Positions 36,767-46,900 of a stretch of 64,000 nt of DNA are shown here, in pieces. The position numbers were made by a program, and so were the translations under genes. The stretch is from assembly GCA_030248225.1 (NCBI GenBank), contig JASANE010010148.1, positions 24,866 to 88,865 of the forward strand, written 5' to 3'. The DNA comes from Trileptium ribeirensis (taxonomy: Eukaryota > Nematoda > Enoplea > Enoplida > Thoracostomopsidae). The notes beneath the pieces are model-generated. The model ran no database searches and had not been told where the DNA came from. It was given only the letters and a program-made list of their open reading frames with translations. Positions within the stretch are counted from its first letter, which is position 1. Each line of letters begins with the position of its first letter.

Positions 36767-37956
36767 ATGTCGACACAGTTGGTTGAAGTCGCTTGTGAAA
36801 CAACGTTACCAAGTAGTGATACTGACGATTCATTTCATTTTAAAATTGGTGAAAGCGCTTTTGATTTAATCGATTTATCTGAAATATTTGTTAATATTGA
36901 ATTTCAAATACTGAAAAGTGATGGTAAAGAGATTAAAGATGTAGCTCTTAAAATTGCACCATGCAATATGTATGGGTATGCACTGTTTTCATCCGTTGAG
37001 ATGAAAATAAATGGGGAACCAATAACTTTTAACCAAAAACATTACCCATGGACGTCATATATATTATACATATGAGTCAGCAACAAAGAAATCAATATTT
37101 ATCTGGATGTCTATAAACCGGATGAACCATATATGTTTGATGACCTAGAAGATAATGTAGGTTTCGTTTATCGAAATGCACTAGTAATGGGATCACAAAA
37201 ATGTGAAATGTATTTTCCACTAATTATCGATGCACTCCCAAATACTTACCACCAAAAACAAAATTGGAATTTAAATTTACACGCAGCACACCATCTCTAA
37301 TACTATTGCATGAACCAGCTAATAAATTTCAAATTAGAATTAATGATTTCAAGCTCTATATACCTAAAGCACGACTAACAAAGCAAGCTCTTGAAATTCG
37401 AGATAGAATAGGAGCTGTTATACTTCCTGCAATAAGATATAAAATACACTGTCTGTAAATAAAGGTCTACAAAACGTAGATTGGACAATCTTCGATGGTA
37501 TGTTACCTCGATCAATATACATTTGGGGAATAACACAGGACGCATTATACAGCTGCAAATGTGTTTAAGCTAACTTTACCTGATATGAATAGCTTTACAG
37601 TATTTACGAATGATGACAGATACGCATTTAAAATCTCTCTACCGTGTAAAGCTGGTAATGATATGAGGCTGTTTTATAATACATTATATGCGTTAAATGG
37701 TAGAATTGAAAACTTATGTTAGACTGAAGTTGGGTTTACATATGGTGCAGGATATCAAATATTTTGTATAGATTTAAGTAAAGATCACAGTAGTGATTGT
37801 AATTATATTTCAAACCCACCAGATGGACAAGTAAGACTATCAATAGATTTTGTAGAGGAATTGAAACAAGCAATTGTAATATTTGCTATGGGAGAGTTTA
37901 TCTTTGAACTACATATTAACTCAAATAGGGAAGTGTTTTGGAATAAAATGCTTTAA
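36767..37956 (+). pseudogene. Major capsid protein (double jelly-roll), broken
   Basis: The first segment (36767-37075) has MSTQLVEVACETTLP, FKIGESAFDLIDLSEIFVNI, and a strand ending VEMKINGEPI with YPWTSYI. The order and spacing (a DLxxxxxxV strand, then SSVExxxNGxxI and YPxxxYI) are those of the Polinton major capsid protein. Later pieces are MEFKFTRSTPSLILLH (37264, another frame) and DLSKDHSSDC with QVRLSIDFVEEL and AMGEFIFELHINSNREV, ending at 37956. Shifts lie near 37065, 37260, 37445 and 37560, and a stop lies near 37722. The length of about 395 codons is somewhat short of the usual size. Confidence 0.85.
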
Positions 37957-37960
37957 AAGG
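37951..37960 (+). promoter_or_regulatory. TTAAAA box, membrane protein gene
   Basis: CTTTAAAAGG, with 24 bases before the ATG at 37985. It overlaps the end of the major capsid gene. Confidence 0.4.
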
Positions 37961-37984
37961 TCTAAAAATACATTTGTATTAAGT

Positions 37985-38244
37985 ATGGATAAAAACGTTT
38001 TATTGCATTATATGTTGTATTACTTATAATTGTTGCTGAGACGGTTATATTGTTCTTAATTGTAAAGCGTACCGATATATGTAAAACCCAAAATTGTACG
38101 AAAACTGTGTGTTTCGAAGACGGGACAAACGGTTCAAGTGAAAAGTGGAACCCATCAAACAGTTACAATATTCTACGGATTAATAAATCATCATCAAATT
38201 TGCATTTTAACGTTCGATTGAAACCACCGAAACGTCTTAAATAG
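37985..38244 (+). pseudogene. Small single-pass membrane protein, one-base shift
   Basis: The frame from about 38000 to 38244 encodes a strongly hydrophobic segment (LYVVLLIIVAETVILFLIV) followed by a short outer or luminal part with three Cys and a Lys/Arg-rich end. The only suitable ATG (37985) is one base out of register with it, three codons upstream, so a single-base loss near 37998 probably broke the gene. No family is recognised. The box upstream and the position after the capsid gene suggest a virion or assembly membrane protein; this is a guess. Confidence 0.5.
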
Positions 38245-38253
38245 AGCGCACAA

Positions 38254-38478
38254 ATGGTTTATCTATTCGATGTGCTTGAACATTTATTTAACAAGTTATC
38301 AATACCTTATGAACACGGACTTATTACTACTGGTACGATCGGTTGGTATTTATCGTGGGTATACATTCACCAACCATTATAGGGGCGCGAGATTTATGAA
38401 CATCTCGTATTGTATGATTTGGACAAAGTGCTTCGTCAGCAATACATTGGAATCAATATTCGCGAAGCGTATCAATAA
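38254..38478 (+). pseudogene. Unrecognised small Polinton gene with one internal stop
   Basis: One reading frame runs from MVYLFDVLEHLFNKL through a stop at 38383 to REIYEHLVLYDLDKVLRQQY and ends in IREAYQ. Its final stop overlaps the ATG of the next gene. It is rich in Leu, Tyr and charged residues and looks helical. No motif is recognised. Confidence 0.5.
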
Positions 38479-38789
38479 TGGATCAATATGTGCACAATGT
38501 ATATCTACATGCAGAAATTAAATATTGGCTAGCAAAGGTCGATAAGTTTCGTAGTCAGTGTCAAATAACGGGCGATTACATTGATGGTCGCTCAAAAGAA
38601 GAGGACAGTTTAATACGGCTGCAAAAACAACGGCGGGTAATGATCAAATTGGTTGATCATATTGTCAAAGAAATGAAGAAAGGACAATCATTTGATTATA
38701 CATTGTATAAATTGTCATGTATATACCCTGTATTGTTTGCTATTTATAATCGTGAAATTGTAAAATTGTATTTTATCAATAAAAAATGA
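38478..38789 (+). CDS. Unrecognised 103-residue Polinton protein, intact
   Basis: The open frame begins MDQYVHNVYLHAEIKYWLAK. It is helical and charged, with SKEEDSLIRLQKQRRVMIKL and a C-terminal half richer in Tyr and Leu. The start overlaps the stop of the preceding gene in virus-like fashion. I see no family signature. It has no break although the larger genes of the element are ruined. Confidence 0.55.
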   Translation: MDQYVHNVYLHAEIKYWLAKVDKFRSQCQITGDYIDGRSKEEDSLIRLQKQRRVMIKLVDHIVKEMKKGQSFDYTLYKLSCIYPVLFAIYNREIVKLYFINKK

Positions 38790-38958
38790 AAAAACATAAC
38801 GGTAGCCGCTAAGCCGTCTGATGATTCCTTTGGCAAGGATGAAATGTTTTATTAAAAACTTAATACAGTTTATCAATAACAGCACAATACAGTTTTGTAT
38901 TAAATTCAATGTTTAGCATTGTACATGCGTCAATAATGTCACATCGGTTGTATCTGGA

Positions 38959-39369
38959 CTATTCCATGCATCCACCAAACGCCATATGAGCCGCTTGACT
39001 TGGTTGATCGTTGAAGCGAGCGTCACATTCATCGTAATATTGTCGCTTCAACCTCTGAATTACCTTCTCAGCGTTGTCACCGACTTGCCGTCGATCGTTG
39101 AATCTTGCTCGGACGAGTTGTTGCACTTTCTGGATATCGAGCGATAAGATGGTCGTCAATACGCACCAGAAACGATCCTCGCTGAAATCGTTGCAGTCGT
39201 CCATTTGGTCGTACACGCGATCCGCAAATTGATGCGTATTATCCATTTGATTCAAAGACGCGTCCAGCTGATCCTCCACGTTGTCCCGGAACAGTGTTGG
39301 TGAAGGAAGATCCATTTCAGCAAATATATCCGTATTAATAAATAAATCTAACGATTGAGAAGCCACCAC
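38959..39369 (-). CDS. Unrecognised 136-residue minus-strand protein at Polinton right end
   Basis: The open frame starts MVASQSLDLFINTDIFAEMD (an alternative start is the MDLPSP Met at 39312). It is acidic in the first half (NQMDNTHQF, YDQMDDCND) with a helical, Arg-rich second half (RARFNDRRQVGDNAEKV) and ends FGGCME. Base composition is clearly less AT-rich than the rest of the element. It is convergent with the other genes of the right arm and lies 250 bp from the terminus. A TATA-like ctttatataa lies 27 bases before the ATG. It has no break, and no family is recognised. Confidence 0.6.
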   Translation of the reverse strand: MVASQSLDLFINTDIFAEMDLPSPTLFRDNVEDQLDASLNQMDNTHQFADRVYDQMDDCNDFSEDRFWCVLTTILSLDIQKVQQLVRARFNDRRQVGDNAEKVIQRLKRQYYDECDARFNDQPSQAAHMAFGGCME

Positions 39370-39621
39370 TGATGGGAATGAGTCGAGGTTAGTTGTTATA
39401 TAAAGTCAAACCACCTGTTTCTTCCATATGTCACCCCACATATATATTATTTACCCAACACCAGTACCCCACAAATATATATTCTCACACAAATACCCAC
39501 ATATATATTGTATTCATGATACAATGGAAATTGTTTAGTCATTGTGTGTTTTGATTACAGAACCACATCGAATAATGCCAGAAACTCGACACCACATGTT
39601 CAAGTGGGGCGTATATACCCA

Positions 39622-39674
39622 CCGTACTCACCACCACATATGTGGGGGGGGGGGTAAAATCCCATTTTCTATCT
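39622..39674 (-). repeat. Polinton right terminal inverted repeat
   Basis: Read inward it begins AGATAGAAAATGGG and continues through a run of C to catatgtggtggtgagta, matching the left terminus at 23132. The C run is longer here. Confidence 0.88.
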
Positions 39675-40751
39675 ACTACTACCGTTAGGTATGTTTTAGG
39701 CGTACATAGTCACTTACGTATGTTAATAGACGAAATTGTGTGCGTGTGCAAAAGCAAGGACTATTCTTAAGCCAATCTGAATATTTGACAAAATGTAAGG
39801 TTGACACAAACATGGTTTGTCTATCGGTGTAAGGCGGTTTAACAAAAATTGCTACATAGAATCTTATAGCTGAGGACGACTACAGGTCACGAAGTGCAAG
39901 TCAGTGTGAAATGTGAAATTTTTCATCAACATCGTATAGTCTAATAGGATAACCTGCAGCTCTAAGATACCACCTTTCTTTACCTGCTGCGTAAGGCACA
40001 TTTATTAAATGACTGCAAAAACACGTGGTTGAGATCTTATAACAGAATAAAAATAAAGCTTGAAAAAATGGTCACGTGGCCGGATCGCCACCACAATACC
40101 ATTTCATACAAAAAAATCAAACATGTATATATAGAAATTTGGTGAAGCGAAAGTAGTAGGTGTAACTTGATTTTTAGTCCAAACCATAACTCGCACGTCC
40201 CAAAAGGTTAGCTGCGCACCCAATATTGGCTTAAAACAACGAACCCAGTGTGATTACAGAATTAAACAAACATACAATATATCGATCACCCGAAACAAAC
40301 GGAAACTTACTTTGCTAAAATATAGAAAATTTCACATTTTTTGGGCATATTTTAAATTTTGACTCATAGCTGGACTACAAAAACAAACAAAAATATTTAA
40401 CAGCAAAGTTGTATAGCTTTCGAAGACAAGATTCCGCGTATAGTGGTCTCATTTTCCGATGCAATGCGTACGGCAAGAGTTATAACCTACATGTTGGCTG
40501 ACCCCAAATGGCCAAAATCAAAGGTTCCAATTCGTGTTAATTTTGTAAGAATTTAGGTACGAAATAATGAGAAAAGTTTTGGGATCAACAAAAGGACAAA
40601 AAAAATTTTGTCGCAATTATACGTTGCTTGAGAAAACTCTGCTCGCTTTATTTCAAGCAGTCCGTTGAACAAAGCCTATTTCCTCCTATGTTGCCTTCCA
40701 ATTGCATGAGTCAATTGGTTCAATACAATCTCACATTTATTTCAATTCAGT
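39675..40751. other. Host DNA between the Polinton and the OSGEP 3' end
   Basis: AT-rich DNA. No gene, shared repeat or clear polyadenylation cluster was identified beyond scattered AATAAA-like sequence. Confidence 0.45.
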
Positions 40752-40997
40752 CTAGTCTCTCCACGTTACTTCGACCTCATCGGTTCGGTAACGCTGAGTG
40801 CAAAATGTCTCGCTCCAGTTTGTCGCCGCCTGTCCATTCGACTCATACATCCTGGCACCGGCGACAGCAATCATCGCTCCGTTATCGATAGCATATCGCT
40901 CGTCGATTGCAAACACACGAGCGTTGCGCTCACCGGCCATCGTTGCCATCATCTCCTGGAGACGTTCGTTACAACCAACACCACCGACTATCAGAAC
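40752..40997 (-). CDS. OSGEP: OSGEP exon 4
   Basis: The acceptor is gttttcttag. The exon encodes [17 protein letters not shown] to the stop after [10 protein letters not shown]. It holds the [13 protein letters not shown] metal-ligand motif. Confidence 0.97.
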   Translation of the reverse strand, partial: VLIVGGVGCNERLQEMMATMAGERNARVFAIDERYAIDNGAMIAVAGARMYESNGQAATNWSETFCTQRYRTDEVEVTWRD

Positions 40998-43900
40998 CTA
41001 AGAAAACCAAATAAAAATCATAGTGAAAGCACATACGCTGAAACAGTTTAGAATAACACTTAGTTGTTATACATGCTTTAAGCACACCAGCGGCCAGAAA
41101 TGAGGGCTGTTTAGCTGGATAATTTTAAAATTCAGTTGATAATATGATGAAATTGAGGTCTTTTCTTTTAGACCTGAGGCCGCATTTGATCAATTTTAAA
41201 CTAGTAACTTTATCGAGATTGCATAACGTAGTGAAGCGTAGGTACACCTACGCATTTTGCGTGTGCAGTCAATCATCTCTCGATAACATACGTCGATATG
41301 CTATATGTGGATACCACACAAGTTACCACAAAACTAACATCGGCAATACGTTTCCCATGCCCAAAAACCCACAAGTAAAACTTTTCATCCGCCCAGGACG
41401 TCACAACAAGTTTTCGAATTTTGGGTCGAGGAACCATTGGGGCGCCATATCCCCGTACCTCAAACCCCATAAATCCAGAACCGGAGCCTTAATCGAAAAA
41501 AAGGCATCGGCATTTATCATTTTACCATGAAATAAAACCATGCAGAAAAAAATTCGAAAGTTAAGATAAAAATAACCTTGCTTCCGTGAAGGGTACTAAA
41601 ATGGGGCAAAATGGAGCCAAAAAACCCACATTTTGACCCCTGACCTCGGAAGCAGTCCCCAAATCAAAGAACGCTCGGGGATGTGTACGGTAAATCGACT
41701 ATGCCGGTTCTAATGAGACCAATATCATGAAAATCGGTTAAGGCGTTCCCGAGCTATGGCCGATCATACACACAGACGGAATTTAAAAGATTTCACCCCT
41801 GCAACCCACAATCTCCACTACGTTCTGAAAATAAGACCAAGTTGTATCCATTCGACTCAGCTCAATGGCCTGATTCAGAAAATACCCATTGTGTTAAGTT
41901 TTATAACATTTTTTCGTTTTCCGATCGTTCCCATCACAATCGGTTGATGGGTTAACGATGGCTTAGCCTGAGGATACAACAGAAATGGGAATAACACGTT
42001 AACTAAGAACCGACTCAGGTAATTTTACATTATTTCACTCAACTCGTCAATGAGGTTCGAATGATATATATCATATAAAATTATATACTTGACGAGAAAA
42101 TTTTTTTTTTCGAAAATTTTAGGTACAGAGAGGAATTGAAACAAATCTAAAAAATGTCATAAAATTTGGCAAACTGGATATTTTCGGAACTAGCTCGTCA
42201 AGTTGAGTCGAATGGTACCACAATTATCCCTGCATCTTCAAAATCGACCAAATTTGGCCTGGAGGATAAAGGATAAGACCCGATCTGTAACTGAGATTTA
42301 TTCGACATTCGCTTGATGTTCGTTCCAGAAATTTTGAATTTTTTTCGTAAGCGTCAATGTTTGTTCGGTAACGTCTCGCCTTGTCCACGGATTCGTAAAC
42401 TCGTTCAACAGTATTTGTGGTGAATTGACATAAGTTATTTAAAATACGACTAGAATTATGTAAACATTAAGTCAGTAATAATCGACAGACAATTTTAGCT
42501 TCAGCTAAATTTAGAATTATGCGCGATTGTTTTAAATGCACTGGAAAAATTTTAAAGGTTATTCCGTCACGCTGAATAATAAAAGTTTCAGGACTTGCTC
42601 GCAATAACAAATTATGTAAACAATGTTAAAATAATGTATATAATTATTTATTAGTGGATTGTTAGCGCATTTCTGGCACTCAGAAGAGTGAGAGAGTCTC
42701 TACAGAAAACGATAAGCGAAGAACAAGCTATACCAACCGTTCTCGGTACCCTAAGCTTCAAATTTTATAGAAGAGTTATACAAGGACTAAGACAGGGGCT
42801 GCAGTTTGAAACACCGGCTCTAAGCTGTTCTTTCCTGTAAACTTATATTTTAATACTTGTGAGTTACTGTAGAGCCTTTCTCTAAACGAGGTCCGAATTT
42901 TCTGCATCCATGCGAGGAAGAATTATGTTCAACATTTTTACTTCTGAGCTAGACATTTTACTATAAACTGTAAATTTTGCTAAACAGCAATGTATGGTTC
43001 TACACACCAAAATTAATTTCGAATATTACAATATCGTATATACATTATTCCAATAGGCATGTAGTTACGCTCGAACATAAAGCATACATTTGTAAAAGCA
43101 GGTTTCGACGAAGGCCATCAGAAACAAATTAGTTTGCATCGCTAGGACTCATTCAACCGTGCATTAATCGACCAAAAAGAACTAGCCGCGTCAATAATAT
43201 CGAAAATTTGTAGTAGCACGGCGGTACAGCACCTTAGCAAAATTACTGTAATACAGCTAGCTACCAGTGTGGATGGCGCAGTGTATATAGAACGTCTACA
43301 TCTAGTTCTAAAATCTCTAAGACAAATACAGTGTACCGCCAGGAATGGCGGCGGTTGAATGTGGTATGTTATAACACATCTGTTCCTTCGAAAAACGAGA
43401 GTATGAAATTTCTGGCGCGTAGTGCACAATTATTATGTCTGGCTATTCCAACTGAGCAAAGAATAATATAAAATTTAGAATTTTCATGAGTGAATGTTAC
43501 CGGTGTACTGTTGTCGCACAAAGACGCAGGCAAACGTAACGAATCATAGATGACGAAGGTCCGTCGGCTTACGGTAGCAAATGGCCGGCGGGGTAGGCTA
43601 GGTGACGTAATTTATTGAAATTTTAAAAACTCAAAATTTTTCCAAATTCTGTTAAAATGAAAAATTTTCAATTTGAGATAAAATTTTATTGATTTCACCT
43701 ATTTTTGTCAATTTTACAATATTTTTGCTGAAATGTTTGGCTCAGGAAAAGGTTTCAAGAAATGCCTTTCATAGACAATTAGCCCAAATTTAAAAGCCCA
43801 GCACTACCATATTATTTATTCTGTAAGTAGTATGAATACGAATACGACGCCTGCTCGTTGACAGCTATCGTTTACGCAATAACTGCCAATGATAGTTTCT

Positions 43901-46900
43901 GCCATGTGTTTGGTCTCGTTGGGTCCAACACTGACATATGCGCAGAGTTTAAACCCAATAGCATTCAGATAATTTGACGATTTCGAATCTTCCATTGAGT
44001 AAGTGCGACCATTTCTTATAAACGTGTCTTCTCAACTTGGGGCGACGCGGAGCCTTCTGGGTAAATTTGGCTCGAAGGAGAGGGGTGCCCAACACTTACG
44101 GTGTAACTCCTATCGACGCTCCATATAACGATTAAATCTCCATAATGTATGTAACAAAATATATGGTGTTTCAACGAACAGATATAGCCATTTTTAATCA
44201 ATTCAAATAACGGTCCGTTTTCCACCAAGAGTGTGGAAAATCATACAACTAGGATCTTGGCGACATGCCAAGTGTATGAAAGCGGGAAAATGAGAAACTG
44301 TAACGTTAACATACAGTGGAACAACTCATTAAAAATATATTCCTGTTACGAAACAAAGATGTAACTCACCAAAAAATATTTATTAATCTGGTGTTCAATA
44401 AGGCATAGATGCAGCAAAACTGATAGTCAGATATCTAACACGCATCCTACGAGGGTTAACTCTACCTCAGAACTGCTTACAAATCGTGAACAACATAATG
44501 TATGTAATCTATGTATATATAATAACCTTAACAAAAGCACAGTAGCACAGAAAACATAAACAGAATTTGCTACAGACCGCATGACACTCGTCCCTTTGGC
44601 ACCATTCGCCTTGTCTCACCCATTGATATAACTAACTCTACACGAAGAAATACGTTTAAATACAGTTAAGATTTGAAATCAGCATCCACGGAAACCCATA
44701 TGCACTTATTCTGAGCCACAAATTATTAATATTTCCATATGGTAAAGTCACCGGTGGCCAGGGTTTTTTTCAAAATTCATGTTCTGCTAAAATGTGTTTT
44801 TTGAAATTTAGGTGTTTTTTGACATTTAGGTGTGTTTTTGACATTTACCTGTGTTTTTTAATTAACCCGCAAATGCCCTGTTTTAGCGTTACAGGGAAGG
44901 TCAAGCAATGATAATTAACCGGCTACTAGCAATTTTATATTAATGCATGCATTATATATTTATACAATGGACCAATCAGTTATATTTAGCACTAATTTTT
45001 TCATAATTCAGAATTTATAGAGTTAGGTTCCACAGTCATAAACATGGTCAGTTTATAAGCATTCAGCGTTTAAAAATTTTGCTTTTTGTAGCCTTTTAAT
45101 TAGTTCAGGTTCAGGTGTGCTAAATTTTGTGTTTTTTTAAATTTAGGTGTGTTTTTTGAAATTTCGCTGTGTTTTTGCACTAAAAACACAAAAAACCCTG
45201 CCGATGACTATATGGCGTCGGACCCAACTTTAGGCCTCAAATACCAATTGATCCAGGGGTCCCACATCAATTCTCTTGACACCGTACAAAATTTCGTTCG
45301 ATTCGCTTAAGTGGTTACATAGCTACACCTCGACAAAGTTTGACCAAAATTTTGGAAATTTGACCATTTTCTAATGTCCTCATGCCCCATAGGGACCCGA
45401 CCAAAACAATAATTTATATACTCATAAATAAAGCTTCTTAGGGCACATATTTTCATATCAAAATGATCTAAATCAGCCCTGGGTACCGCCCTTTTGACCC
45501 CCTGTGGTGGGACCTGGGTGTATCGAATCGGAATAAAACCTCCAAAAGGCACATCTAGAGTATTGTAGCTTTCATGAGCATTGACACGTCCATATCGGTT
45601 TACGTTGAGATAACGAAGTCTTGTTTACAGGAAAAGAATAAACGGACGCCCATCTTTATCACCATAGTGCTGTCTACTGAGAATTCTTCGACTCCGAAGC
45701 TAGCGCTTCTCCATCTTCGAATTCAATAAGTTAAAGAAAATGTTAGACAAAACACAAAATTTCGGGCTAAAAAAATCAAAGAAGCATTAGAATTAAGCAG
45801 AATTCATACTTATTATTACAGGGTTAAACAGCAACAGCTCATATTTTTAAGCAAACTTGGTTATACTGAGGTTGCTTTCAAATTTCGTTAATTTTCAGCA
45901 GAACATTATTCACAGCTCGCCTCGGAAACGACTATCACCTTTGCAGCGACCAAGCATCGAACGAGCAGTAATATATCATTTTTTGAGCAGCGAGCGAACA
46001 GCGATCATGTTTGAATTCTGCTGTACGTAAACGTAAGATATTATGCAATTATGTACACTGAAACACAAGGGCACAAATAACGTCAAATAAAGTATTATAT
46101 TTTTTGCAATAGCGCAATGGCATAATTTGTATAAATATCGGCATATTCTCCAATGGTTGGTATAAACACAGCACACACCTGAAATGGCTGTCGTCTTTCA
46201 AGGGAGCACTACTTTAACGTTTGGAGGTGCGAGGGAACATAGGATGATCAGCAGTCATTTGTAGCGATTGCTGCACAATATTTAGTAGGACTGCTACCCT
46301 GCTCAAAAACTGGTGCTATTACTAAATAGCTCCATGCAGCTATAATATCAATATGACAACCAAGGCTTTGCCAGAACTGCACTTTTATTAGGAAAACTGA
46401 GTTCTCCAAACTGACAGAATCATACCTGAAAGTATGAGCAGGGACCCACAGTAGGAAGTGGCGGGAAATGAAAACACAGAGAGGGAATTTCCAAGTTTAT
46501 CTGTCGATTGCTAGTTGAACTGGGGGAACATAAAGCACTATAACTCTATCGGATAACGTCAAATATGCATATTATTTAATGACTGAATGTAATTATGGAT
46601 GTCTAGGCATCGAAAATTTTAATGATTTCTAGAATTTAAGATGCAAACATTGGTGATTATTTTGCCAAATTGGGAAAAATTCTCACACTAAAATATGCGA
46701 ACTTTTAGCAGCGCATAAAACTGAATGAGGTATCGACTAAGGGTGGGGGCACGGACCGACGCAACATGGGGGACGTATGAATACCTGCCCTCCTATTTGA
46801 AGAATCCAAATTATTACGATTTTTCAGCAAAAGTTAGAAATTTCGGCGTATTGGTCATAATTAGCAAATTATCCGGTCAAATATTAATGATCACTTCATT

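Larger units (their letters stand above)
23132..39674 (+). mobile_element. Polinton (Maverick) virus-like DNA transposon, degraded
   Basis: This is a 16.5-kb element bounded by inverted repeats that begin AGATAGAAAATGGG at both ends. It carries the Polinton core set: protein-primed family B polymerase, retroviral-type integrase, FtsK/HerA-type packaging ATPase, and minor and major capsid proteins. Nearly all genes run left to right. Extra genes include a TBP-like protein and a spliced left-arm gene. The usual cysteine protease was not found. Stops and frameshifts interrupt all the large genes, so it is a relic. Flanking hexamers ACCAAT and ACTACT agree at four of six positions, compatible with an eroded 6-bp target duplication. 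A hAT element inserted later into its left arm. Confidence 0.93.

Noticed and set aside
23132..39674. Treating the terminal C/G runs as simple sequence rather than termini
   Set aside because: Matching unique sequence lies on both sides of the run (AGATAGAAAATGGG and catatgtggtggtgagta), so they are true inverted repeats.
44759..45200. CRISPR-like array because of regularly spaced GTGTTTTT motifs
   Set aside because: The spacing is irregular, the host is a eukaryote and the motifs are MITE subterminal repeats with target duplications outside.
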